Shown: positions 47,749-60,098 of the stretch, in pieces | How the letters are laid out: every line of letters begins with the position of its first letter | How positions within the stretch are numbered: the stretch's first letter is position 1 | From: Eutypa lata | Taxonomy: Eukaryota; Ascomycota; Sordariomycetes; Xylariales; Diatrypaceae | DNA length: 64,000 nt | Assembly (NCBI GenBank): GCA_022661535.1 | Contig: JAKULF010000003.1 | Span: 3,348,001-3,412,000, forward strand | Direction: 5' to 3' | Made by a program: the position numbers and the translations under genes | Notes under the pieces: model-generated | Told to the model about the DNA's origin: nothing | The model's input: only the letters and a program-made list of their open reading frames with translations | Database searches by the model: none

Positions 47749-50700
47749 TTACTCCTTTGCCGAAGACTTTGTGATCTTTTTATATAAAGTTTCTGCAAGT
47801 TCAGATACCGTCAAACTTCCTGCCAGAAGTTGCTGAAAGGGGATATTCACTTTGAACTCTCGAAAAATCCAGTTGCGAAACTCGGCACCGATCATGCTGT
47901 CTAATCCATGACTGGCTACCGACTTCTGTGTCAGCTGGATGGATTCGGCTTCTGTTGCCAATAACCGCGACAGCCGTTTTGCTACACAAATCGTGATGGC
48001 CTCAATCGCATCCTCTGCGTTCGGGGCCTGTTGGACAGTGGCTAGTACGCTGTGCATACCACTAGCTGATGCGCTTATACTGGATTGCGAATGGCCCACC
48101 TGCTCGTGTACTGCAAGTGCGAGCCAATTGAAGGGAGGGTCTGTCTCCCAAGATACGAAAGCCCCAGCGGACTTGATAGCTTGACTCATCCGGCGCGGCT
48201 GCACGCCGACGACAATGTGATGGATATCTTGAGGAAGGGACGTGTAAGGTGTCATGGCGACTTCGAAGGCTTCTAGCATCTCTTTCTCCTCAATGCCGTA
48301 CATGCCTTTCACTTTGATCGCCTTCTCTAGTTCAGGGCGTTGTGAAATCATGCCGATACCGAAAATGGCAGGAAGTATGAGGGAGACAGCTGGTAGTCCG
48401 CGGGACGTACGGTGCATGGTAAGCGAATCAAGAACCGAGTTGGCTAAGAGAAGAAATCAGCCTGAGACTGACACACAGGAGGAGACCAAGGCACAGGGGG
48501 CGGGCCACATAAGTATGTGGCCTCCAAGAACAAGGACTTACCAGCGCTGTAGTTGCTTTGCCCACTCGACCCGAGGGTGGATGAAACTGAGCTCGTCATG
48601 ACGAAGAAGTCAAGAGGCGTGTCTTTGAACACCTCGTGTAAGTTCAAGCAGCCCTTTACCTTGGGTTCCGTGGTTTCTTTCCATGCGGTTATGGTCATGT
48701 TGTGGAAAAGAGTGTCATGCATGACGGTGGCAGCATTCACCACGCCGCGAATTGGGCAAGAGGAAGGGATCTTCGCAACGGCACGCTCGAGGTCCTCCCG
48801 GCAGGTGATATCCGCCCTCAATGCTTGTGCGTATACACCGCGATCTCGTAAAGATTGAATGAACTCTACTGCATCCGGAGTACTGACACCGGTTCTCGAT
48901 ACGAAGGCGAGATGACTGGCGCCCCTATCTGCCATCCACAGCGCTACATGACGCCCGAGACCGCCGAGACCGCCGACCAGGAGGTAGGTGACGTCCTTTT
49001 TGAACATTAGCGGTACCGGTGACAGAATTACCTAGCATTGTGTCATAAGCCGTAACCTCTCGATTGCAAACAGACGTAACTCACCTGGAATGAATCGCTC
49101 TCTTCATACGCAATAACGTAGCTGCCTGCGCCTAGATCGCTAGGACCAGAGTGGAAGGCTTCGTTGATGCTGGCTGGCCCTTTTACGTGAATAGTACGTG
49201 GTGGCTGAATGTAACTGTCATTCAGCAATTGTATGCACCTTTTCAGGGCTCTGTAACTCATCATCAGCAAGGACAATTACGTTATTCTCGTACCACACAG
49301 CATACTTAGCAACAGTCCGCGGTCTTCTCCAAATGAGATCTACTAAATCAAAGTGGTTCGAAGAAGTCTGGGTCGATGAGCCGTAGGTTAGAGGAATGCT
49401 CCTCTTCGCATGGCCGAATGTGACTATTTTTCCGTATGGTGCAAGTGCTCGAACACATTCCTCGATGAGTGCTCCATCGACCGATATCGAAGATAGCACT
49501 ACGTCTACCCTCTTCCCATTGATCGCACTCCTGATTCTACTACAAAGACCGTCTTGGCGAGCAGAAATGAGATGCTGTGGAGTATATGACGTGTTTGCGC
49601 GGAGAAACTCTTCGGTAGCCGTGGAAGAAGAGATGAGAATGACATTAGCCTTTACGATGCGGCATATTTGGATAGCTGCCAAGGCAACAGGTCCCATGCC
49701 ATCGATGATGGCAATGTTGTCGCCGGGTTCTATACTTGCTAGGCCTTCGAGCGCATATACAGCGGTAGTAAATGCCGATGGCAGAGAAGCGGCCTCGTTC
49801 AAGCGCGACTCCGGCGGCAATGGGTGTACCAGGTCCACAGACGTTCGCTGGAGCGTCGCTAGCCGGTCATGCGAGAACCCAACGACTTTTGTTCCAGGAT
49901 CAAGACCTTGTACATTTCGACCTACACGGGTCACAGTTCCCGCCAGGCCATGGTTGAGAAAAGGGGAATCATCAGCCCCATCTGCTTCGGTGATTCCCAT
50001 AGCTACTACATGGACCTCTACCTCATCGGGGCCGAGAGGCTCTGAAACTCGTTCGTCGTCAGTGAGATAGACGAGAGCCCCGTGTTTATATTCTGCTCTG
50101 ACGGTGGGCCGAGCTCGTTGGTAAAGCGTTGTCGTCTCGCCGGAATCGGGCACGAAGAGCCGATTCAGATCCCGGTACGGAACTAGCCGCGCAACATAGA
50201 CAGCGCCTTTCTTCATGCAATACTCAGTCTCTCCACTCAGACCTTTCTGTCGCTGACGGACTACAATATCGGCAATGAGATCAGCGACGCGAGCCTCGGA
50301 GGTGCCACCCACATCGAAGTCCAGAGTCACAAGATGCATAGACCTGTTCTCGTGCCGAAGCGTTCGTGCAGCACCCATGGTCATGCCGTATTCGGGTCGG
50401 TCACCCTCGAGTAGGCCGCCACATGTAACCCAGACGATAAATTCCGCGCGTTCAGTTACCATTCTCAAGCCATCTAGGTGTCTATGTTCCAGCTGATGAA
50501 GCAATGGCCCTTCCGTGTCAGCTAGCAAGATCACTCGTTCACCGGACAGCTCTTGTAGTGAACCGAGGGATTCGGAGCGGACAGTCCAACCAATACTTGT
50601 CATTTTCTTCTGCACTTCGAACAGAAGTGGGCCTGGTGCGTCGCGATAGACGAGAACAATGGCATTGTTGTCGTCGTTATTATCGTCGAAGAGAGGAATG

Positions 50701-53700
50701 CTTTCTGCTTCTACAGCCGTGGACATAATAATGCCTCCTGGTAGCATGCAATCCACGCCGGAGAATCCACTCGATTTCAGAACAGTACTCCAATCACGCA
50801 CATCGCCGGTACCAATGGGAATGATCAGACGGGCACCTGTTGCCAATGATTGTCGAATTCGTTGAATTGCGTCTGCCTTCCCCATCTCCGTCATGCTCAT
50901 CTCAGGGGTAATTATCAGGGCATAAGCCCCTTCATGTTCAGTAGGTCTACGAAAGGCCATATTCAGATTCGTGAATACTTGTGCCCGAGACCCGGAGTAT
51001 ACGGCCGAGATAGCCCCTTGTAGAGACTCGGGTAGAGATATGATCTCACTTCGGGGGTTCGGGTATCTAGAAAGGTTGACCGACTCATCCAAACACAGAA
51101 TACGTGCTGCTGGATCCTTGTGGAACATAGTGTCGACGACGGTAAGTATAGGGTCATCCGGGAGTGTGCGCGCGTCGCCTGCCCACTTCAGATAATCTAT
51201 GTCGATTTTCCAGTCCAGTTTCGTGTAAAGATCGCGCTGGAGGTTCCCTTGCATCTCTTGGGGGATAGCCGCTCGATACTGGAGGCCTCGGTACCCTGTT
51301 ATATCTACAAGTAGCTTGTTGTCGTGCCCTATCAGTTGTACATTAGAGGTGATCGACCGATTCCCCAAATTCGACGACCAGGCCTGCACGGAACATCGAT
51401 TGGCCAACTGATGGGCCGTGGGAGGAAATATCGTGACTTCCGTGAAATGGGTTGGGATGAGACCGCAGCGAAAGTCATTAAGTCGTCCTTGATGCATCAA
51501 TTCAAGGGCTGGCTGAAGACACGAGTCTAACACTGTGGGATGGAACACATATCGAGATTCGTCATCCATCAGACCACAGCTTTGATTGATGCCCATATCC
51601 CCAGCAACATTGTACGTCTTGCTATCAGTATAAATCCTTCCTATGTGATGGAAAGCTGGGCCAAGACCAATCCCAAGGGTTCGAACCTTGTTGAGCCATT
51701 CAATATGTGCCACGGACTGGGGTAATGCTGGGAGGACGTGATGTTCATGTTGACATTCTCGGCCCTTTACATTGAGACCGACTCTGCCCCGCGCCGTTTC
51801 CTTCCAGGTGCCGTATGAATGACATGAAGACACAAATTCGTACCATTGGCTAGTTTTTCCACTGGGGGAGATCTCGAGCTTTCCTTCCATAGGACGCAGA
51901 CTAAACGTTGTTTCAGTTCCAACGTCGTCATCGGGAACGACGGTAGCGGTGGAAAGGACGACATCCCGAACCGTATAGTCCTCTATTACCAGCGGCAGCT
52001 CCGACTCGGAATTGATCTGCGAGATAGCTTCTATAGCCAGTGCAAGGTACCCAGCGGCTGGTAACATAACTTCGCCGCCCAATCGATGATGTGCCAACCA
52101 CGGCAAGTCTCTTTGGCGTAAGATGTTCCGCCAGACAGGTTGCAAGGCGGATGGTCCAACCACTCGACGACCTAGAATATCGTGGCGCGTCTCTTTCATT
52201 CCACGATGCTCTCTGCTCAAGCGCGACTCGAACAGGCTTGGCTTGGAGTACGTCCAATGGTAGGGGGGTAGGTCAACCAGAAGCGACCCAGCACGTTTCT
52301 CGATAGCCGCATCTTCGGACATGTGCTCGAAGCATGTCACGGCGCCAATGTCGATTGGGGCATTCTTTGCCCAGAGAGTACCAGCCAACTGAAGCATCTG
52401 ATCTACATCGTGCGTCTTACGCTTGAGTGTCGGAACATAAGATATGCCTGACTTATTGCATGCTTGGCATATTTGACGAAGGGGCCCAGCAAGGGCAGCG
52501 TGCGGCCCTATTTCGATGAGCATGCTGATGTCAGGCATTTTATTGAGCATGTGTGTAACGCCCTGGTCGAAAAGGACAGGGCTGTTGAGGTTATCTGCCC
52601 AGTAACGATCTGGGATAGTAGCCCATTCTGCATTGATCACTTGTGTCCTTACAGTGGAGAACATGGAAACCTTCGGACGAAGGCCAGTGGCAGAAATCAC
52701 GACCGATTCGTCTTGGAGATATGATTGGTATCTCGTGGCAGCCTCTTTCATGTGATGAGAGTGATAGGCCTTTCCTCCCGTTCGGAGGATGCGAGCAAAC
52801 ACATTCTCTTCGTCGAAGGTCTCTTTCAGCTTCTCGATAGCTTCCTTGTCGCCACTCAAGGTAGTACTGCTTGGGGAATTGTAGCAGCCTATAATGACCC
52901 TCCCAAGGAAGCCAGCTTCTTCGATGTAGTGTCTGACGGCATTTTCCCCCATGCCGACTGCAAGCATAGCGCCATCAGTTCGGAGAGACGCCGCAACCTT
53001 GCCTCGAAAATAAGCTGCCGCAATTGCATTTTTGGCAGTTGTGAGCCCCGCAGCATAGGCTGCTCCAATCTCCCCTACAGGACGCCCATACGTTAGGGAA
53101 TGCATCACATTTACGTCAAGAATATCGAAAGAGCATACCAGAAGAGTGGCCGATAGTGGCGGCGGGATTGATACCCCAATGTCCCAACAAGTCAACTATG
53201 GCGATCTGGACAGCTGTGGTCAGGGGCTGGGAGTATTCGGGTTCATGGACCACGCTGGTGTCTTCCGCTTCATTTAATAAAGCCTCGATTGTCCAAGACG
53301 GCGGCACTTTGAGCTTGGCTAGATGTTGGTCGAGGGATTGGATTGTTTGCCATACAATCGGGAATAGCTTCATCAAAGAAGTCCCCATTTGTGCCCACTG
53401 AGCACCTTGCCCTGAATAGATACATCTTATCAGCAGTCGTCCAGGGAAAATGAATGCGGATGAATAGACAGAACATGTATACTTGCCCGTAAATACGAAT
53501 GCTGGTACGGCAGGCTTTGTTGGAGCTGTGAATATTTCCGTAGAAGCGGCCTTGATATCAGTCTGCAGAGTCGTCTTTCGACTAACGGCAAATGAGCGCT
53601 GGGAAAGTTTGGAGCGTCGAACGCTCAAAGTATATGCAAGGTCAACGAGATCCACATCGCAACATGAAGCTGCGATGTTCGTGATGTTATTTTTTAGGGT

Positions 53701-55513
53701 TGGGTTATCATGGGCTGAGAACACAAGGAGGTGTGGTTGATCATCATCAGTATCAATATCGGTTTGAGCTACGCCATTCGATACTCCCTCAACCTGCTGT
53801 GCGAATTTACGTCGCGGATAGTTAGGCACGTGTGACTGCACGCTCTCGAGAATGGCGTGCGCGTTTGTGCCACCGTAGCCGTAAGCGCTGACGCCGATCC
53901 GCTGCACTAAACTTCGCATCGGTAGAGGGCTGGGCTCAATAACGACCTTGACGTTGTAATCGTTCCATGGGACTAGCCATGATCATAATCAGCTATTATT
54001 TCGAAACCGTAATAGACTGGTCCCTGAATTTCATGGTGCAAGCGTTTTCATGATGAAAGCGAATAGACACACTAGGGTGGTTTTTAGAAGAAAGATTATT
54101 CAACGTACTGGCAGAATTGAGCTTTTCGACTCCTGCTGTTGGTGGGATGATGCCCGTTTCCAAAGCCATCACCGCCTTGATCAATGTTCCCATACTACTG
54201 GCAGCTTCACTGTGTCCAATATTGGGTTTGACCTGGACCAAATTTTCTCAGTCTTTTAATTTTCTTCTTAATCCCCAAATGGTAGCAGGTCGGAATGTGC
54301 AAGGTACTTACGCTCCCTATCAGCACGGGTGTATCTTTCGGCCGGGTTGCAGCTAAAGCCTCGTGGATTGCCTTGACCTCTACTGGATCACCAATCGGAG
54401 TGCCTGTGCCATGACACTCTACGTAGCTAGTATCTTCCGGATTCAAATTCGCTAGTTTGTGAGCCAGAGAGATGACGTCCTTCTGGCCCTGGACGCTAGG
54501 GTATGTTATCCCGCTCTGGTGTCTCCCATTACTATTATTTCAGTAGTCAGTACGATATATTGAATCCATTATCACAAGTTGAACGAACCTAGAAGAAGCA
54601 GTAGAACGAATAAGAGCGCGAATAGGGCTACCATCTCGAATGGCTGCACTTAAGGGTTTAAGGTAAATAGCTCCAACGCCTTCAGCACGACCATATCCAT
54701 TAGCCGACTCGTCAAACGGACGAGATTGGTTAGTCGGCGAGAGAACACCCAACTTCGCCGTGTTCATATGCTGATCTACTGTAAGTATCAGGTTACTCCC
54801 TCCGACTACGGCGCTACCACACTCTCCAGATGACAGTGCCTTGCAGGCAATTTCTAGCGCATATAATGACGAAGAGCAGGCAGTATTGATCGTCACACTA
54901 TTAGCTATATCAGCGCCGCTCACTACACGGGAAAATGCTGCGAATGTTATCACTATACCTTGGCCCCTTCAAATCGAAGACATAGCTGACACGGTTGGCG
55001 AGGATTCCACTATCAATACCAATGGCGGCGTAGGTGTGTCGGAAATCGGGTTCCTTGATTGTCATCTGCTGGAAGTCATTGGTGAAACAACCAACGAAGC
55101 ATCCTACTTTCTCTCCAGCTAGATTTTCGAGAGTCGTGCCACTGTTCTCCACAGCTTCATATACTACCTCTAACAGCTTCTTGTGCTGGGGGTCCATCCA
55201 CATAGCTTCAATGGGGGATATTCCAAACAACGCAGGGTCAAATGCCTCGAGATCGTCGTCTAGGAAGTATCCCCCTGACACGTTGAAGCTCCCTGGGCGC
55301 TCATTATTGGAGTGTAGGTAGGCGTCTACGTTGAACCTAGATGAAGGGACTTTGTCTGCGTTTGCCATTTTCTTGGACATCAAGAGCTGCCACAAATCAG
55401 ACGGACTTCGCACATCCCCTGGCATCCGACAACCTAAGTGGGATATTAGCTTTGGACCAAAGTAGAGTCATAGAATAACCCATACCCATTCCTATGATGG
55501 CAATTGGCTCCAT
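47749..55513 (-). CDS. Highly reducing type I polyketide synthase (KS-AT-DH-psiKR-ER-KR-ACP)
   Basis: Exons: 55513-55486, 55433-54959, 54897-54589, 54531-54312, 54232-54109, 53972-53487, 53411-53139, 53074-49085 (with a frame problem near 49,220), 49031-48542, 48443-47749; about 2,350-2,360 residues. KS is complete: Cys175 in TACSSS, His311 in CHGTGT, His351 in KPNIGH. AT has GQGAQW and GHSSG (Ser637). DH has H-x3-G-x4-P (His968) and DSCLQ (Asp1155). No SAM-binding motif follows; the region reads as a structural pseudo-KR. ER (about 1630-1925) has IIDGMGPVALAAIQ where GGVG is expected. KR has GGLGGLG and NYSAAN. ACP has GLDSM for phosphopantetheine. No thioesterase is present. Acetate-derived, probably partly unsaturated chains are expected. 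The AT-preceding intron uses a GC donor. Confidence 0.93.
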
Positions 55514-55615
55514 CTCGTCTAGTACCGTCTAGTAGATGTAACTTTGTCTCAACCGTTGTAGACTCTTCACGATAATTCACAAGTCAGCGGAAGATATCCA
55601 ATATTGCAGCTCGAC

Positions 55616-55622
55616 ATATATA
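55616..55622 (-). promoter_or_regulatory. Candidate TATA box for the PKS gene
   Basis: On the minus strand TATATAT lies about 103 bp upstream of the PKS start codon. The position is suitable; nothing else supports it. Confidence 0.4.
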
Positions 55623-56220
55623 AGCATAAATCGTTATAATCAGCTAGTTCTAATAGATACTAACAAGATGAACACCCGGGCTCATTCAACGGGGTTCTTG
55701 CTTTTCTTCCAAACTGCTTTATATATCTACGCCCAGAGCTACTTCCTATGTGATGGCAGCCTAATCACTTGTGAAATATATTCAATATCATAAGTCACTA
55801 AGCTAGTAAGAGTAATCAAGCCAATAAAGGAAATAAATGGTCATATCTCTTCTATAACTTTAAGAAACGCCAAGCAGGCCGGGAAGTGGGGGAGAAACAT
55901 GTTATCTCATGTACCGTCGACTAGACACAGTATTTGACATACTTCGAGCCTTGTGAGGAGAGTATCTTTGACACCCTAGTGATAACTTCATGGAAAGGAT
56001 TCAGACCATGCAGGCTATAACTCTTAGCGAGCTTACTCAGAGAGTGTTGGTAGATATCTCTCGTCCCATATTCATCCCATGTTGATGATGTTTGCATACG
56101 GCTGCTACCACACAAATGAAATTATCCCTGAGATCACACCCTTCGCCATATACTGGTATGATCTTCCCTATGATTCCAAGTGGATACCTACAAGCTTTTA
56201 CTAACATACACTTATAGTCC

Positions 56221-56530
56221 ATGGCTGGATTTGGAAACGACTTAATTATGGCCTACCTTTTGGTCCGACTGGTCTTTCACGTATATGGTTTTGATGACCT
56301 GTTATTCGTTGATTTATCCATTTTATTGATAGGGTGCTGAACGCTACGATGATATGCTATGGCCGAAGAGTCAGAAGAGAACATTGGGACACGGCGGCCA
56401 CATGTTCTGGACGCATCGCGAAAGAGTAGAGTCTTACCTGAAGTGGAGCATCTATCAAGCCTACCAAACAGCCAGATCGATAGTCAGCTTGCAGCAAATT
56501 AGGAAGGAGAAGGAAGACTTCACACTATGA
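56221..56530 (+). CDS. Unrecognised short spliced ORF, possibly the 3' end of a larger cluster gene
   Basis: A 60-nt exon (56221-56280, beginning MAGFGNDLIMAYLL) is followed by GTATAT and an intron ending TTGATAG at 56332; the second exon (56333-56530) continues in frame to a TGA, giving 85 residues. The second exon reads like real protein (AERYDDMLWPKS, GHGGHMFWTHRE, VESYLKWSIYQAYQ). Immediately before the ATG lies TACTAAC...CTTATAG at 56,199-56,217, a textbook branch point and acceptor, so the ATG may be internal and more 5' exons may exist. I could not assemble those exons with confidence. The ORF is divergent from the PKS and precedes the Pth11-like gene. It could be a tailoring gene of the cluster or a decayed one; I recognise no family. 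Confidence 0.4.
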
Positions 56531-57741
56531 TGAAGCAATATACACTTACATTCACACAAGTAGATATGGAGATAAAGTGTATGCTCAAGATGCCCATCTC
56601 AATAGACTCAACTAAAAGGTTCACCCTGCGGTAATGGACCAGTATAGTGATTGTGGGAGGGCGAATTATCGGGCCGGACAACGGGTAAAGCACCAATGGT
56701 ATTACGTGAGCGTTTCCTGGGCAAGACACATCACGAGAAACTACATGTAAGTCTTCCCCTAGATACTTCCTAGGTACCTATTAGATGTATGTGATATGAG
56801 GGATAAGCAAGGCTGGCTCCAGACCGCCATAATGTGGCAAAGCCCGTAGATATGTGACTGTACTATCAGCTGAGCCTACTAATGCCCCTGGACATTAGTT
56901 GGATTTCTTAATGCAGATCTTGAAGATTGGATGGCACCCGAGTGCGCCGAATCTATAAGAAAAGAAAAACTGTATCTTAATATTCCAGTCTTCTACTCAG
57001 AAGGATCAATTTACTTAAGGACAAGAGCCAAACAGTCCATTTGCATCGTTCTATCATCATATTTTGACAGGGATCTCGCCGTCTTCGTGATGTAATCTCC
57101 GTGGCAATTGTACATATAGGACAAGTCAGCATTGGGACGTTGGTTTTCACATGCGGTGCTTTACATTGTTAGACTAGCTTAAGCTACCTGCAGTTCTATT
57201 GGATGGACATTATGCATTGTGGTGCTGTCAATGCAACACACCCATACTCTGGCCAGCAGCTATTGCGCTTGGGCGCCTCATTCATCACCTACTAACTGCG
57301 AAAGATATTGGCCCGGGTTTGGCATCTGGCAGAAATGTACAGTAAGACGACCCATACTTAAAAAGGAGTTCCCGAGCGAGCTCGTTGCTTACCTACTTGA
57401 ACCCAGCTAGTTTGGTAGGAGCGTCAGATCCCGACCAATATCTTTTGCTGAGTGAGATGGAAGATCGTAAAAGATGTTGGACATGATCGGAGCGCCATTC
57501 AGAGTTGCGGATCCGATAAAAACGATGGTGGGTTGCATCTACTAGCGATTCTGATGAGAAGAAAGCAATCTGTAACTATGCGATTCCTAATGCCGATTAT
57601 TGCTGTCTGTCATCTTTCGTCTCATGTTGGACTCTGTTTAAACCATCAATCATCACCCTCGGGACTGCGCCTACGGTTGAATTTGATTCAGTCACTGTCG
57701 AAAATCCTGGTATAACTCGAAAAGAGATCGGTGGAAGAATA

Positions 57742-59272
57742 TTGGGTTCTGATTCTACACTGTCCGCTCGAGATGAGGATATACTCGATGGGCCTTCTGG
57801 ACCACCGCCGGCGGGCGTTGTACCGAATTTTGACAACCCACCAAACATGACTACCGGTTCTTATGTATTAACTACGATTTGTATAACCCTCACGACATTT
57901 CTGGTGGCTATTCGCATCTATGCTAAGGCATACTGCCTCAAGGATGTTCGCGTCCCAGATGGTAAGTATTCCACGCGCCCCTGAACACGAACTCCGCTGA
58001 CATGACGCAGTCTTAGGATTCATAGCATATGTATGTTATAGTCCACGTCGTCTAAGGACACTTTCCCCAAACTTACCCTAGCAGGGAATCTATGTTGGCT
58101 ATATATACGCTTTATACGATTGCATCCACGATGCTGGTTTCTTGATTGATATTTGGAATTATCAATTAAAGAACCTACCTTTATACCTCTATGTAAGTTA
58201 GGTTTACATAAGCACCTGGATGTGCTGTATATCCCGAATATCTACGAACCTGACCCTGCACAGCCCAATTACATCATCACGATTCTCTATCCCTTAGTAC
58301 TACTATTCTTGAAGAGTGCTCTTCTACTAGAATGGTCTCGTATATTTGTTCCATCGGGAACTCGAAACCTTTTCTGGTGGCTTTCGAATACTCTGGTAAT
58401 ACTCAATGTATCGTTCTATCTTGCCATGTTCTTTGGATGGGCTTTTAGCTGCTCTCCTGTCGAGTTGTTTTGGAAGCCGTGGGTTCCCGGCACCTGCGTA
58501 AATATGCTGGTGCTCGATCTAATCAACGGAGCATTTAACCTTGTGACGGACCTCGCCCTGCTAATCCTTCCTCAACATGTCATCTGGAAATTGCACATAT
58601 CTACGAAGAAACGTCTTGGTGTTTCTGTGATTTTTGCCATAGGCCTTACGTGAGTCCGCCCTCCTTCCCCCCATTGCGTTTGTTCACAATGCTTGACATT
58701 GGAGTCTGATGCTAATCGGAAGTTCATGACAACACAGTGCCTGTGCTATTGCGGCTGCGCGCATACCTTATGCTGCTCGAATGTATCTATCCAATAGTCT
58801 AACATATGACCTGTCTGCCCTCGACCTTTGGAACCTTGGCGAGATGACATGCGGTTTTGTTGTTTTTTGCGTGCCTGCGTCCCTCGTGGTGTTCTCCCGA
58901 CTTCGGACCTCTACGATATTCTCAACACTCAAGTCATGGTTCAGCTCATTCTCGTCAAAACTGGGTAGCGAGAAAAGCAAGGGCGACCCATCATGGCCAT
59001 CCTCTGCGTTGGTGGAGTCGAATGCCAAGGGAGACTATCGTCAAATAAACAAAACAGGCCCGTCACCTCGCGCTACCAACAATGGAGATATCGCATCGGT
59101 GTCACATCCACTTGAATTGCAGCAGCTACAGCCTGCGAGCGACGAGGTTGCCATCTTACGTACTGTTGATTTCACGACGTGGGAAGGCTACGGGGAGAAT
59201 CATACTGCAGATGAACAGTACGGACGTCAACACCCATGGACTTACAAGCTACAAGAGCAACCTCATGTGTGA
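57742..59272 (+). CDS. Pth11-like seven-helix integral membrane protein
   Basis: Five exons: up to 57961, then 58011-58030 (only 20 nt), 58085-58192, 58264-58649 and 58738-59272. All junction phases agree. Helices include TTICITLTTFLVAIRIYAK, GIYVGYIYALYDCIHDAG, ITILYPLVLLFLKSALLLEW, WLSNTLVILNVSFYLAMFFGW, LVLDLINGAFNLVTDLALLILP and GLTACAIAAARI, with the family signature LEWSRIFVP and a Ser-rich cytosolic tail. This is the fungal rhodopsin-like/Pth11-related group without a CFEM domain. The left boundary given is not a start codon: a GPPPAGVVPNFDNPPN lead typical of the family begins near 57,790, the first in-frame ATG is 57847, and no upstream in-frame ATG exists, so a 5' exon may be missing. 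Its role in the cluster is unclear. Confidence 0.85.
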
Positions 59273-60098
59273 AGGAAAAGAAATCTGATGCAGGCTGTTA
59301 CAACCGATTACAGGTGTCAATGCCATTAGGCTCCTCTCAGTGTGACCAGACTTGCATTTTGGGGTTTCATGAAGCGGCCAGGAAATCAATTTACATGCAG
59401 TTAGCCAGAACCGATGCTACGTTAAAAATATTCAAGCGAATGAGACTATGAGTACTTCGACTTCCCCAATGGGTGCTTGATTACGCGGGTTGGCCTCGGA
59501 CTCATGTCGCTTATCGTTACATTCAATCCTACCAATCCTACCTAATTCAAGGGGGTGTCTGACAGCCGGTCAGCCAGTTTGCCAATGTACGTTATCCCGT
59601 AATGATAAGGACTGCGTACCCGTAGCCTACCATGGCTGCATGGATAACATACGCCAGGGTCGGGGCCCATAGACAGCCTCCCTTATCTCTGATCAATACT
59701 CTATGACAATCGTCAGAGCCACGTAACATTTCACGCGCATCGTATGTAACCTCGTTTGCAGAAGGGGACATGGGGATTCAGTCACATTGTGACTTGGCAT
59801 AGCATGTAAGGAGAAGTTATGCCGCGCCATATGATACGCACCCGACAGACCGACTGCTTGCCTGTGATAATGTAAGGGAGAATTGACCGTTGGACATTCT
59901 CCGAGGCTCGGGCCTCTCTCTCTTTTTATAATATCACTTTCAACACCGTCGCTGACCCGTCTCTGATACATCCCATCATTGCCTACTAGGATTGCAGGAT
60001 CTAGACAGCAGACAGCATAAACATCATATATATTAACTTGACAAGCAACACCAAGCCCCTCTTCATTTTAACCTACTTGTAAAACCACGATCGCGACG
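59273..60098. other. Intergenic region
   Basis: The 3' flank of the Pth11-like gene and the promoter of the epoxide hydrolase. The frames at 59490-59672 and 59693-59971 have no recognisable content. Confidence 0.5.
59927..59932 (+). promoter_or_regulatory. Candidate TATA box for the epoxide hydrolase gene
   Basis: TATAAT after a CTCTCTTTTT tract, 167 bp before the ATG. Weak, position-based call. Confidence 0.25.

Larger units (their letters stand above)
55514..57741. other. Region between PKS and Pth11-like gene
   Basis: Contains the PKS promoter, the unrecognised spliced ORF at 56221-56530 and possible upstream exons for it between 55,900 and 56,160 (fragments such as MYRRLDTVFDIL at about 55,912 followed by a GTGAGG donor). 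The rest shows no coding content that I can support. Confidence 0.45.

Noticed and set aside
50120..51600. A C-methyltransferase domain in the PKS between DH and ER
   Set aside because: The region lacks a SAM-binding glycine motif and aligns better, by eye, with the structural pseudo-KR and linker of HR-PKSs without methyltransferase.
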